Shown: positions 19,354-27,852 of the stretch, one piece after another
How positions within the stretch are numbered: position 1 is the first letter of the stretch
Layout: each line of letters starts with the position of its first letter
Assembly: GCF_014696715.1 (NCBI RefSeq)
Contig: NZ_JACJQO010000019.1
Coordinates: forward strand, 1 to 64,000
DNA length: 64,000 nucleotides
From: Pseudanabaena sp. FACHB-2040
GTDB taxonomy: Bacteria; Cyanobacteriota; Cyanobacteriia; Phormidesmidales; Phormidesmidaceae
Direction: 5' to 3'
Notes under the pieces: model-generated
Seen by the model: only the letters and a program-made list of their open reading frames with translations
What the model was told of the DNA's origin: nothing
Databases searched by the model: none
Program-made: the position numbers and the translations under genes

Positions 19354-19717
19354 TCCCATTCAGGCAGTCTATCCAGCAATGGTAAGGGAAGTGGCTCACC
19401 GCCAACCTCACCCTGGGTATGCTGCCGCCTGTTTAAAGTTTCTATGAACCGAAATGAAATCCTGACGAGATCAAGGCAGCAGCAGGATCGACAAAAGCCC
19501 CAGCAAGCGGGAATTTACGCAGATTTTTCTGCCTGATTCTGGGGCACTAGAAATTTTGCGTAATTACCCGGAATCAAGATACAGTTATGGCCAGGAAAAG
19601 TATCAGGCCCGTGTCCAGTTTTTCTTGGCACAAAGGTTCTGTTGCCCTGGCTCAAAAGCGGTCATTGGCTTCACGAAACACCAAACGAAAACACTGATCG
19701 GAAATACTGTTTTAAAG
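19354..19717. other. 364-bp region without a supported gene
   Basis: An open frame from TTG 19556 runs in frame into the next gene, but residues before ATG 19718 show no conservation pattern and the DNA is typical intergenic sequence. I see no RNA gene or repeat. Confidence 0.4.
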
Positions 19718-20116
19718 ATGGGTTACGTTCCCCCTATTCCTAAGCAGCCAAAGCCCAAACTCCCGGTTGTCCTGACGACCCTGCTGGGAGCTTCGTTTTT
19801 GGGAGCCGTTTGGGCAGTTTTATTTGCAACTAATCTAGTTACTCTGGGCGGCATTCCCTACTCGGTACTGATGACGTTTTGGCAAGACCCAATTGCTCGC
19901 AATGCCTATCTGGGCAGCAATGATGAAGTGCTTCACAATCGCATCTCAGAACTGGGTATTGAAGCGGCCATCAAAGCCTACCACCGGCCTAAAATGGGCG
20001 ACAGCAATAGACTAGATCAGCTAACTCACCAAATTCTTTATAACCACACGGGCTACATCGGCGAGGCTTACCAAGTCAGCGATAGCGGCAGGCTGGTACC
20101 CCGAGATTCTAATTAG
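19718..20116 (+). CDS. Hypothetical membrane-anchored protein
   Basis: From ATG 19718 the 132-aa product starts MGYVPPIPKQPKPKLP, has one long hydrophobic segment (VVLTTLLGASFLGAVWAVLF and on to VLMTF), and a soluble tail of about 70 residues. No family recognised. Its end overlaps the end of the convergent gene by 8 bp. Confidence 0.6.
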   Translation: MGYVPPIPKQPKPKLPVVLTTLLGASFLGAVWAVLFATNLVTLGGIPYSVLMTFWQDPIARNAYLGSNDEVLHNRISELGIEAAIKAYHRPKMGDSNRLDQLTHQILYNHTGYIGEAYQVSDSGRLVPRDSN

Positions 20117-20882
20117 TCAGGCCTGAGTTAAGAGATCGCTGCAAAATAACCATTCGGGATCCCACAACCGGATCGCGGGCTACTAGCGTTGCCTCGCCAG
20201 CGAACAGGTATAGCTTGCTGAAAGTCAGTTCTTGGGCTCGCTGATAGAGATCCTGGGCCAGCTGTTCTTGCTGCGATCGCACTAGGTCATACCACTCTGG
20301 TCCCAGATCAACCCGCAATGACCCTTGCTGAAAGTTAGCCTGCACCGACTGAATTAGGCCAGCAGCATAGGTCTGAGTGATGTCGGCAACCTGCTCTTGA
20401 ATATCGGCAATTAAGGACTGCTCTGGGGAGACTTCCAGAGCCTCCTCGGTCGCCCCAGAAGCCGCCCCAGAGGCCGTATCAGAAGCTGCTGGCTCACTTG
20501 CTGGCTCAGTTACTGTCGCGGGTTGAGCGCCGCCCAGAGGGTTCCAAAGGGCCAGCAGCAGAAACAGCACCCCCAAAAAGATGGCCGTAAGGATTTCGTC
20601 GGGTAGCTGCGCCTGCCAGTTGGGGGGCAGTTGCGATCGCACCCCCCGCAGTCCCCGCCGCCACAGCGCACCCATATCCGATAAAAACAGCAGCACCCGA
20701 TCCACCACAGGCAGCTCTCGCCGTCGATAGGGAACTCTGCCAGCAGCAGGCTTTCGTGCTTCCTCACAGCCCAGTTCATTTTTCGGGCCTAGTCTATTGT
20801 CCGGGTTCGGGTTATTTTTCGGGCCTAGGTTACGTTCAGGGCTAGACGGGTTTTCCGAAAAAGCTGAATCATCAGGCTGCAT
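20109..20882 (-). CDS. Hypothetical single-pass membrane protein
   Basis: The 257-aa protein has a polar start with a short internal repeat (LGPKNNPNPDN / LGPKNEL), a membrane helix at about 96-113 (ILTAIFLGVLFLLLALW), an Ala/Ser/Glu linker, and a C-terminal domain of about 110 residues containing VRSQQEQLAQDLYQRAQEL and a conserved-looking LYLFAGEATLVARDPVVGSRM. It looks like an orphan cyanobacterial protein; function unknown. Confidence 0.72.
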   Translation of the reverse strand: MQPDDSAFSENPSSPERNLGPKNNPNPDNRLGPKNELGCEEARKPAAGRVPYRRRELPVVDRVLLFLSDMGALWRRGLRGVRSQLPPNWQAQLPDEILTAIFLGVLFLLLALWNPLGGAQPATVTEPASEPAASDTASGAASGATEEALEVSPEQSLIADIQEQVADITQTYAAGLIQSVQANFQQGSLRVDLGPEWYDLVRSQQEQLAQDLYQRAQELTFSKLYLFAGEATLVARDPVVGSRMVILQRSLNSGLTN

Positions 20883-21023
20883 AGCGGCTCCTCAGCAGGC
20901 ATTGATTCCAAGATAGCGGGCTAGAGACATTGGGCAAACATCCCCCGCCATCATAGGATTTTACCTATAAGTTCTCTGTGGCCAAAGCTCAGAGTTAACG
21001 ATGTTTTGATTGGAGAAAAGCCT

Positions 21024-21245
21024 ATGCCTGCTACCCAAACCTGCCCTGTATGCGGCGTCAAGATTATGGTGGGTGTCGTTGGGGGAGACCGAGTCATCTT
21101 CTCCGCCGGGCCAGCCGGCACCCGATCTAAACTCTATGCGCGGGTTTGCCGCTATGTCGATAAGGCAGGATGCATCAACCGGCAGGCTGCCTCCCAACCC
21201 CCCAGCGCAGAGGATTATTACAAGCCAGACGCGCCTTCCTCTTAA
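21024..21245 (+). CDS. Small cysteine-containing protein (zinc-ribbon-like)
   Basis: A 73-aa product beginning MPATQTCPVCGVKIMVG with CPVC near the start and two further Cys (VCRYVDKAGC). The spacing could bind one zinc. TTGGAGAAAAGCCTATG gives a good ribosome site for ATG 21024. The tail is Pro/Ser-rich. No family recognised. Confidence 0.65.
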   Translation: MPATQTCPVCGVKIMVGVVGGDRVIFSAGPAGTRSKLYARVCRYVDKAGCINRQAASQPPSAEDYYKPDAPSS

Positions 21246-21320
21246 ATCCACACTGAGCCGTACTGAGAAATCTAACAGTCTTCCAGAGTTATTCTCTTAG
21301 CCTCGGCAAACTAGGCCATA

Positions 21321-21809
21321 ATGACCACAAACAAATGCTTAGACAGTTTTAATCGGTCATCTTTTATGCAAGGAACCCTATTGTTGCGTCGCCTCTGTAT
21401 CTTTCCGGCAACCCTGGCAGCAGTCACTCTGACATCCGTAGCAGTTAGAGCTGAGATTTACTCGCCCATAGCTCTACCCAACAGCCGCGAAGTTACAGAC
21501 ACGTTGTCGGAAAAAGATATTCCAACAGGCTTTGGCGGCTTTGCCCGAGACTACACTGTCTACCTAGAGAGCGGCGACCAAGTTGCCATAGATCTAATAT
21601 CAGATCAGTTTGATACTCTGGTGACCTTGATGAACAAGGACGGCAGCACCGTTGGAGAAAACGATGATGGCCCCGATGGCACCACAAACTCCCTGCTATT
21701 TGCCCGCATCAATGAGAGTGGCATGTACACGGTACGAGTGCGCTCCTATGCCGGACAGGGCACAGGCCAGTTTCAGCTGAAGGTGGCTCGGTTGAGAGAG
21801 GTGCAGTAG
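21321..21809 (+). CDS. Secreted PPC-domain protein
   Basis: A 162-aa protein with a signal peptide (hydrophobic stretch RRLCIFPATLAAVTLTSVAV, cut probably after VRA) and one bacterial pre-peptidase C-terminal-type beta domain: DYTVYLESGDQVAIDL, FDTLVTLMNKDGS, NDDGPDGTNS-like and GMYTVRVRSYAGQGTGQF. Such domains usually accompany secreted proteases; here it stands alone. ATG 21366 is an alternative start that still leaves a signal peptide. Confidence 0.8.
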   Translation: MTTNKCLDSFNRSSFMQGTLLLRRLCIFPATLAAVTLTSVAVRAEIYSPIALPNSREVTDTLSEKDIPTGFGGFARDYTVYLESGDQVAIDLISDQFDTLVTLMNKDGSTVGENDDGPDGTTNSLLFARINESGMYTVRVRSYAGQGTGQFQLKVARLREVQ

Positions 21810-21946
21810 AGCTGCTTGCGTTGAGGGATGTTGGCCAGGTGCGGCAAGGAAAACCCACATCTGGCCTAGCGAAAAAAAGTTTCGGCGTGCTCTTGTCATT
21901 TGATCCCACACATTGCTATCTTAATGAAGCGCCAAAAACAGGCCAA

Positions 21947-22029
<83 letters not shown>

Positions 22030-22262
22030 AGATCGCCATTCTCGTAAAATGGCGACTCTCTCTTTCTGAGTCGCATAAGATATCTCTGTTTAAGGGGTAT
22101 TCAATAGTCTTTGAATAAGAGCAACTTACTTCTTTAGCGGAGTGAAGCATCATGATTATGAGCACTTGCAGGAAGCGCTGCATGATTACATAGCGAGCAC
22201 GTTCTCACCTTGAGCTTTGTTTAAGAACCTTTTGCAAGCTACAGCTTAACTAAAATTTAGTT

Positions 22263-23366
22263 CTAGTAAGGCTCAACATGAAGGGTGATATTTTGGTAGT
22301 GTTCCTTATACGCAGTAGCAGGAATGGCATGGAGATTAATTTGGGAATTAATCTGGGAATCAATCCACTGGTAATTATCAAAAGTCATTAAACTCCTCAT
22401 CTCCAATTCCTCAGATGTTAGTATTCGGCTATTAACCCAAACACCAGAAGACCAAGAATGTAAACCCATCCCATCTAATTCGCTTGGTAGTTCGACCTCA
22501 GGATTTTGATGCCTAAGCAGTAAACTTCTTCTATTAAAGTTAACCATTGTTCCATGCTTGTAAAGGTTTTCCTCTCCCAAGACTATGCTTTCTTCCCACA
22601 CAACTAAAATTCCGCCTACCGCGGAATTGAAGTGTCTTATGTGCGGGTTGAGGGCATTGCAAGCAGTATCTACTTCTTCTGGTGGCTCGTCTGATAAGTT
22701 CCTTTTTAAGACTCCAATTTTACTTGAGAGGTCTAGCAAAATCATTCCAGGCAAATTTCTGCCTGTCTCTCTATTGAATTTCTTGAATTGCTTATTGGCT
22801 TTCTCAATCACAGATTTATATCTGTTGTCCCCAGAGGATGAGTTGATTCTCTTGCAATCTACCAGATACGAATGTCCTGATTCATGTAGAGTTACTTTAA
22901 AATCTGGAAAGCCTTCCTCCTCAAACGGGCAGACTTGGTGCTGATTTAAGATATACCAGGCTGCGTGGATAAGCTCAGTCATTAAGTCTTCAAATTGGTT
23001 GGAGTCGTTGACTCTTGACTTTATCTTCTTAAGAACTTTATCATCACCATACTTGGCAAAGTCTCCCAAGGTATTAGTTCCTATATTTCCAAAAGCTTTC
23101 CCGCCACTACAAAGAGATAGTAGGTTCGCATCAAGAAGAATTTTTGCGTGACGAGCATGTTCCTCTGGATTAATGGGTTGGGGAAGATTTCCCATACCAA
23201 TAACGATATCCCAATATTCCCTCCACATCTGATAGGCTGGGTGGTTATGCTTTCGGTAATTCTTATGAAGTGCTGGAATATTCACCAAGTCTACTAAAAG
23301 CTCCAGAACGTTAAAAAACATTAATTGGGTTGCATAAGCTGTATTTTGATCAAAATTAGAATTCAT
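22263..23366 (-). CDS. Putative PD-(D/E)XK nuclease, element cargo
   Basis: From ATG 23364-23366 (preceded by AGGGAAT) the protein has 367 aa. The region FEDLMTELIHAAWYIL is followed by PDFKV at 154-158 and LVDCKR at 168-173; the spacing PD-(14)-DxK with an upstream helix Glu fits the PD-(D/E)XK nuclease core. The C-terminal ~150 residues match nothing I know. The gene is AT-rich against its neighbours, stands alone beside attL, and is separated from the integrase operon, as cargo often is. A defence or anti-phage role is an inference. Confidence 0.6.
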   Translation of the reverse strand: MNSNFDQNTAYATQLMFFNVLELLVDLVNIPALHKNYRKHNHPAYQMWREYWDIVIGMGNLPQPINPEEHARHAKILLDANLLSLCSGGKAFGNIGTNTLGDFAKYGDDKVLKKIKSRVNDSNQFEDLMTELIHAAWYILNQHQVCPFEEEGFPDFKVTLHESGHSYLVDCKRINSSSGDNRYKSVIEKANKQFKKFNRETGRNLPGMILLDLSSKIGVLKRNLSDEPPEEVDTACNALNPHIRHFNSAVGGILVVWEESIVLGEENLYKHGTMVNFNRRSLLLRHQNPEVELPSELDGMGLHSWSSGVWVNSRILTSEELEMRSLMTFDNYQWIDSQINSQINLHAIPATAYKEHYQNITLHVEPY

Positions 23367-23399
23367 ATTCCCTGAAAAGCTTTTCAATTAAGTCTGCTG

Positions 23400-23520
23400 T
23401 CTGGGGATGGAATGAGTATAGCCCTGAGTAGTTGCTGAGGAACGCAACTACTCAAACGAGAGAATGCGGGTTTGAAGCCTGTTGTCACACGAAGATTACG
23501 GTCAAAAGTAGTGTGCCAAT
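23400..23520. repeat. Structured sequence related to DNA outside attR
   Basis: 23432-23496 matches 37433-37497 at 58 of 65 positions, with weaker similarity on both sides. The left copy contains a perfect hairpin AGTAGTTGC/GCAACTACT (23428-23453). It lies between the cargo gene and the end of the integrase gene. Confidence 0.7.
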
Positions 23521-23566
23521 CACGGGGTTTTAGTCCAAATGTAGTCCACCCCCATTTGTAGTACGG

Positions 23567-24457
23567 TCAGAATTCGGGGATGATGATTCGGCGGCCACGG
23601 CCAACATAGTGCTTATAGAGCACTGGCACGGACACGCGAGCGAGGTAGCTGACGTCCTGGGGGGTGAGGTGCTCCAGCGCTAGGGTGATCCAGGTATGTC
23701 GGCAGTGGTATTGGGTCAAGTAGAAGGCGATTTGGCCCTCGTCTTTGAGCTGGTGAACTAGGGGTTTCCAGTAGCGGGTTTGAAAATTGTGGTAATCAAA
23801 TGGCCCTCCTGATTGGCCGGGAAATACATAGTCGCTCGTGCGGGCCATGCTGGTCAGCAAATGCCGCAGGCGGTCGTTAACTGGGAAGCGGGTAGTTTGA
23901 TAGTTTTTGGTCTTTTGGGGAGCTGAGCAGTCGCAGGGCCACGCCTCTGTGAATAAGATTTCACGGTAGTCAGGAGCGATATGGTCAGCCCACCTGAGGG
24001 CGCGGGCCTCTTCTGGCCTGCAGCCAGTCCAGAACAAAAACCGGACCCAATCGGAATAGTAGGGGTTGAGCAAATCAAAGGCGAGAATGACGTGATCGCG
24101 TTCCTCGGCAGTGAAGCTGGCGTAAGCATTTTCTGTGGGCTTAGCGGGCTGGATGTGCCGCTGTAGGCCCTGAAAGGGGTTGTCTTTGAGTAGTGATGAT
24201 TCCATGGCCCACTGGCAACATGCCTTCAATTGGACAATTGTTCGACGGCTGGTTTCGGCGCTGTAGTTGGCGAGTAGCCAATCTCGGATTTCGATGGAGC
24301 TGGACAGGTGGGGGGCTTGTTTCTTGAGCCGTTCTAAGCGGCGTTGGAATTTGATGTAGTCGCGCTGGTAGGTGCTGGGAGCAATTTGGGGGCGGCGAAA
24401 GGTGGCGTAGAGCTGCCACAGCTCAAGGCATTTATGGGGGGTGATCTTTCTGTTCAC
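23567..24457 (-). CDS. int: Tyrosine site-specific integrase
   Basis: A 296-aa recombinase with an N-terminal SAM-like core-binding domain (to about 105) and the catalytic domain. Visible residues are Arg147 in WTGCRPEEARAL, a candidate Lys184, Arg253-His254 in QYHCRHTW, and the nucleophile Tyr284 in YKHYVG. The His usual three residues before Arg253 is Tyr, as in some phage integrases. It is the last gene of the leftward operon, 3 bp after its neighbour. It very probably catalyses recombination between the 57-bp att sites. Confidence 0.93.
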   Translation of the reverse strand: MNRKITPHKCLELWQLYATFRRPQIAPSTYQRDYIKFQRRLERLKKQAPHLSSSIEIRDWLLANYSAETSRRTIVQLKACCQWAMESSLLKDNPFQGLQRHIQPAKPTENAYASFTAEERDHVILAFDLLNPYYSDWVRFLFWTGCRPEEARALRWADHIAPDYREILFTEAWPCDCSAPQKTKNYQTTRFPVNDRLRHLLTSMARTSDYVFPGQSGGPFDYHNFQTRYWKPLVHQLKDEGQIAFYLTQYHCRHTWITLALEHLTPQDVSYLARVSVPVLYKHYVGRGRRIIIPEF

Positions 24458-24460
24458 GGC

Positions 24461-24784
24461 CTATTGGTTCACACCCTGGCTCACCTCCCTGTCTAAGCCC
24501 AGAAGTTTGTTGTTAGCTTCCTGCAGCTTGTCTAGGCGCTTATCAACTGCATCGAGCTTTTCCTGAGTCGCTAGCCACTTAGAACCTCTTTGAGTTTTGG
24601 ATTCCTCTAGAAGTTGGCGAGACTTGTCCAGGAGCCGTCTGATTTTGTGTCGGTTGGCTTCAAAATCAAGCCGGTTCCAATCGAGCTGCCACATAAAAGA
24701 GCAATCCAGAAAATGGTCGATCAGCACTTCCTTGGGATAGGCCATCAACCTGTCTTTGGTGCTGTTTTGGGGTGGCTTACTCAT
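24461..24784 (-). CDS. Hypothetical helical protein, element operon
   Basis: The 107-aa product is mostly helical and charged, with a predicted coiled coil in the second half (LLDKSRQLLEESK ... LDAVDKRLDKLQEANNKLLG). Its start overlaps the previous gene's end by 8 bp and its stop lies 3 bp before the integrase start. This tight spacing suggests a partner of the integrase, such as a directionality factor, but no signature supports that. Confidence 0.7.
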   Translation of the reverse strand: MSKPPQNSTKDRLMAYPKEVLIDHFLDCSFMWQLDWNRLDFEANRHKIRRLLDKSRQLLEESKTQRGSKWLATQEKLDAVDKRLDKLQEANNKLLGLDREVSQGVNQ

Positions 24785-25187
24785 TGTCCACCTCCTCCTG
24801 CTCTATAGTCTCTGAGTCAGAAAACCAGTAATCTTCGCCGTCAAAGCCAACCCAAACTCTGATGGTTTCTAAGAACGTTTGGCTGTAGTCGTCTTCTTCA
24901 AACCGATTGCCGTTCTCCCAGCGATCAACTTTGGCTTCTACTTCAAAGCTCATGTACAGAACTGCATCAATGCGCTCATCCTCATCAGGTTCATGGCAGC
25001 AGCTAACTACTTCGACATCGCCAATCCCTGCCCAATGTCTGACACAGCCCACATCCTCTGGGATAGGGTGGCCGTCATCGTCCAGTTCCCAAATAGGCCA
25101 GCCTTGATCAGCCCAGTCGAGGATGGCCTGACGTGCAACTTCTTCAGCTTTAGCCAAGTCAAGCTTGATTTGGGATTTCTTAGCCAT
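24777..25187 (-). CDS. Hypothetical acidic protein, element operon
   Basis: A 136-aa acidic protein (many Asp, Glu, Trp) starting MAKKSQIKLDLAKAEEVAR. It contains a Cys pair in VEVVSCCHEPDEDER. No known domain. It overlaps both neighbours by 8 bp, so translational coupling within the primase-integrase operon is likely. Confidence 0.7.
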   Translation of the reverse strand: MAKKSQIKLDLAKAEEVARQAILDWADQGWPIWELDDDGHPIPEDVGCVRHWAGIGDVEVVSCCHEPDEDERIDAVLYMSFEVEAKVDRWENGNRFEEDDYSQTFLETIRVWVGFDGEDYWFSDSETIEQEEVDNE

Positions 25188-25500
25188 GACTTACCTCCGT
25201 TGATGGATCTACCCATGCGCCCCAGTGGGGGCTGGTGACGATGGGCAGATCGAGCTGCTCGACCTGGTCTTGAGTCTTGCGGATTTTCGCTCGCAGGCTT
25301 TGAAGCACTATATGGGTCGCTGCTGGGTTGTCCAGCAGTTGGTTGTGACTTTGGAACCCGTTCTGCTCCATCCACCGGCGAAGGGTTGGATGTTGCCAGC
25401 TCCAGGGGCCTTCTGTCGGGGCCAGTCTTTCTAGGCGGGTGAAGCTCACCTGAATCTCAGCGAGCATCGGGGAAATGTCGATAGGTGGGTCTGGATTCAT
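25180..25500 (-). CDS. Hypothetical protein, element operon
   Basis: A 106-aa protein whose ATG overlaps the primase stop (ATGA at 25497-25500). It has a helical centre (LRRWMEQNGFQSHNQLL) and no recognised domain. Confidence 0.7.
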   Translation of the reverse strand: MNPDPPIDISPMLAEIQVSFTRLERLAPTEGPWSWQHPTLRRWMEQNGFQSHNQLLDNPAATHIVLQSLRAKIRKTQDQVEQLDLPIVTSPHWGAWVDPSTEVSHG

Positions 25501-26930
25501 GTGGGTGCTGCTCCTGTGGAAAACCCTTCTCCCTCCCCGCGTCCCCTCCCTCTTCCCCCCGGAGATAAATTTTTTAAATGAGAAGTTTCAGCGCTACACC
25601 CTTCATATTTTCCCCCCCGAGGTGTAACACCCTGATTTGCAAGCGTTTCAGCCGTTTGGATGGGTGAGGGTATAGGGCGATCGCTAGGGCTGTCTGTGGC
25701 GCTTGTGGTGGGGGTTGGAGGGGTGTTACAGACCGAGTGCTCGGGGTGCCAAAGGTCGAGGTGCTTATAAAGGGTGGCCATGCTACACTTGGCATGTTGA
25801 GTTAGCCGTTTGGCCAACTCCCGGATCTGTTCGGGCAGGCCTACCGCTCTCAATTGCTCGTAAGCGGCAGAGATGCGATCGCACGCATCCTCCTGCCGTC
25901 GTCGGTTGATTGCGCTCATAAACCTCCCTAAGCTGCGATCGCGTTTTGGCTCGGTTCCCAGGGGCCAGTAGTATTTCTGAACGGCAGCTGCCCAGACTTT
26001 GCAGCGCATCGTGATGTCGTGGTGGTGCTGACACCAACGCTCGAACCCGGGCCTGCTGGTGGCGATGCGCTCGGTGTACTCGCGCAGCGATGCTCCCTCC
26101 AGGCGCTCGAAGACGTGCCCATAGCAGGCGATGCTCTTAAGCAAGCTGTTGGTTTGGCCGTGGCCTGTCCAGCCCTCAGATATCTCAAGCTCAAGCTCGT
26201 TTTTCCACTCCTCGACAGGGCCGACTGCTCGCCGTCGTGGCCGCCGTCGCCGGTTGTCTCGGGCGATGCTCAGGGCCTGGTGCAGCTCGTCCATGTCCTG
26301 ACAGAGCGCTGCCACATCCCACGCATAGAAAAAGCGCTCTAGGTCGCCGCCGATCGGCTGCAGGTCTTCGGTGAGGAGGCAGCTGCCGGAGCCAGGCTGC
26401 AGGGGAAGCCGATGAGCCTTGTACTCGGTAAACTTGCCTTCCCAAAAAGCACCAAAGGCTTTGATATTGGGGAAGATTTCAAGCTGGCCGTCTTTGATTT
26501 CAAAGCCCTGACTCTCTAGGCATTGCCTTAGAGCGCAGGCTAAACCAAAGGTGCTCACCGGCGCTGGCAGGGGTATGTAGAGGTGAAGGCCCCCGCTCCA
26601 GCTGCTGCGGAGGGGGACGGTGCGAACGATGCCGATCGTCTCTAGCGCTGCTCGCAGCAGAGGGATCTGGTTAAGGATTGCTGACCCAGCATCGATGTCG
26701 ATGACCGCATAGCGGGTGTCTTTATCAAAGCGAACCCCTACCTGCTGCCCTGCATCCTGGTGTTTGGCCCAAAAGACACGAGGCTTGAGGGGGTATTTGG
26801 TGATCGTTCTCCAGTCTGTTTTGGCAGCATTTTCTGTGCTACCTTCGATGCACATCCAGCGATAGCTGAATGTCTCGCAAAAACGTTGCCCTATTAAAGA
26901 TTGCGGTAACGGTTCCATTTCGGTGCTCAA
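25497..26930 (-). CDS. AEP-superfamily primase-polymerase of the element
   Basis: A 477-aa protein starting with TTG (ATG 26918 is an alternative, removing four residues). The N-terminal 220 residues show the archaeo-eukaryotic primase signatures: AVIDIDAGS (Asp78, Asp80), SWSGGLHLYIPL (His116) and GQLEIFPN (Glu151). An Arg-rich segment (RRRRPRRR) and a helical domain follow, then a low-complexity tail rich in Pro, Gly and Arg. Such PrimPol enzymes replicate plasmids, phages and satellites. It leads the five-gene leftward operon that ends with the integrase. Confidence 0.82.
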   Translation of the reverse strand: MSTEMEPLPQSLIGQRFCETFSYRWMCIEGSTENAAKTDWRTITKYPLKPRVFWAKHQDAGQQVGVRFDKDTRYAVIDIDAGSAILNQIPLLRAALETIGIVRTVPLRSSWSGGLHLYIPLPAPVSTFGLACALRQCLESQGFEIKDGQLEIFPNIKAFGAFWEGKFTEYKAHRLPLQPGSGSCLLTEDLQPIGGDLERFFYAWDVAALCQDMDELHQALSIARDNRRRRPRRRAVGPVEEWKNELELEISEGWTGHGQTNSLLKSIACYGHVFERLEGASLREYTERIATSRPGFERWCQHHHDITMRCKVWAAAVQKYYWPLGTEPKRDRSLGRFMSAINRRRQEDACDRISAAYEQLRAVGLPEQIRELAKRLTQHAKCSMATLYKHLDLWHPEHSVCNTPPTPTTSATDSPSDRPIPSPIQTAETLANQGVTPRGGKYEGCSAETSHLKNLSPGGRGRGRGEGEGFSTGAAPT

Positions 26931-26946
26931 ACTAGTTCAAAAATGA

Positions 26947-26976
26947 AGGCCCTCACCTGTGGTTAGGTGGGGGCCT
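26947..26976 (-). terminator. Hairpin before the primase gene
   Basis: AGGCCCTCACCT/AGGTGGGGGCCT, a 12-bp stem with one G-U pair. Read leftward it is followed by TCATTTTTG. It would end or weaken transcription from the short gene upstream into the primase operon. Confidence 0.6.
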
Positions 26977-26986
26977 ATTTGTTTGG

Positions 26987-27298
26987 TTACAGCAGCAGCA
27001 TGGCTTCTTTGCCGGTGAAGCTCCGGCCACAAAAGTGCTCACATTTGATCGGCGTGCCGGTCGGGTCTGTGATGTAGGCCCGTGCTTCCTCAAGAGTGAG
27101 TTCTGATTGCCATATCTCATGGAGATGCTGAGCGAGCGCTTCTACCTGCTCAGGCTCGAGCTGGTGGCCAGCCACTAGGTAACAGAGTGGTGCTGCTTCA
27201 TCTCTGGGGCGAATCGCTAGCGGATGAACCAGAGGAACTTGTCGCCCCAGGATGCCGAACAAAGGGGAGTCTTCTTTAACGCTTCCTAAGATCGGCAC
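26987..27298 (-). CDS. Hypothetical protein, first leftward gene from control region
   Basis: A 103-aa protein with GTG start preceded by GGGGAGGTAAGCC, a strong ribosome site that also resembles an operator half-site. It contains a short Cys/His cluster CEHFCG near the C-terminus. No family recognised. Being directly controlled by the switch region it may be an early regulator. Confidence 0.7.
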   Translation of the reverse strand: MPILGSVKEDSPLFGILGRQVPLVHPLAIRPRDEAAPLCYLVAGHQLEPEQVEALAQHLHEIWQSELTLEEARAYITDPTGTPIKCEHFCGRSFTGKEAMLLL

Positions 27299-27299
27299 G

Positions 27300-27549
27300 G
27301 CTTACCTCCCCCAACTTCCGGTTTGGGACTTCGATGTGTGATTTGATACATAGGCCGTCTCTGAGCTTGTTTGCTAATCACGGTTGCTGATGATGTGAGG
27401 GGATGTGAAGCCCCTGAGAGAATTGGGAGTACCCACGCGGGGTTGCTGTAGGAGGCTGGCCCCGCGTGGGTGTCCACCCTCAAGATTTTGTGAGGTTAAA
27501 GGGATCTTACCTCAAAAATTTTGTGGGCTGAATTTCTTTGAGGTAAGAT
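27300..27549. promoter_or_regulatory. Divergent control region with operator-like repeats
   Basis: A perfect 13-bp inverted repeat, ATCTTACCTCAAA (27504-27516) and TTTGAGGTAAGAT (27537-27549), overlaps the ATG of the XRE gene. Similar half-sites occur at 27489-27499 (TGAGGTTAAAG) and in the ribosome site of the leftward gene (GAGGTAAG). A separate perfect 12-bp inverted repeat, ACCCACGCGGGG/CCCCGCGTGGGT, lies at 27431-27471. The arrangement is that of a repressor-controlled genetic switch between leftward and rightward operons. Confidence 0.75.
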
Positions 27550-27778
27550 GTCTAAAAAAGATGAGCCCAATTTGGAGTCGAAGTTCGTGTCCCTTCGCCT
27601 AGAAGCTGGATTGACACAGAAAGCAATTGCGGACGCTCTCGGAGTCACCGAGCAAACCGTCCGCAATTGGGAAAGAGGCAAGATTGAAGCTCGTCTAACG
27701 CTTGGTCAGACAAAGCTTTTATGCAAAATGCTGAACAAGTCTCTGGATGAGATGCCTGATAACTTCGCTGGAACATAA
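27548..27778 (+). CDS. XRE-family (CI/Cro-like) regulator
   Basis: A 76-aa single-domain helix-turn-helix protein: LRLEAGLTQKAIADALGVTE and QTVRNWERGKIEARL form helices 1-4. Its start codon lies in the operator-like palindrome, so autorepression is likely. It has no C-terminal protease domain, so it is Cro-like or a short repressor, and induction would not use RecA-type self-cleavage. Confidence 0.9.
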   Translation: MSKKDEPNLESKFVSLRLEAGLTQKAIADALGVTEQTVRNWERGKIEARLTLGQTKLLCKMLNKSLDEMPDNFAGT

Positions 27779-27852
27779 AACCGGGAGGACGCCCTGACAA
27801 AGCATTTCCCCCCGGTCCTTAGTCCCCTTCCGTAAAAAAAGGAGTTACCTCA

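Noticed and set aside
27286-27483. 65-aa leftward frame in the element control region
   Set aside because: It crosses the inverted repeats and the strong ribosome site of the next gene, has no start signal, and its composition is not protein-like.
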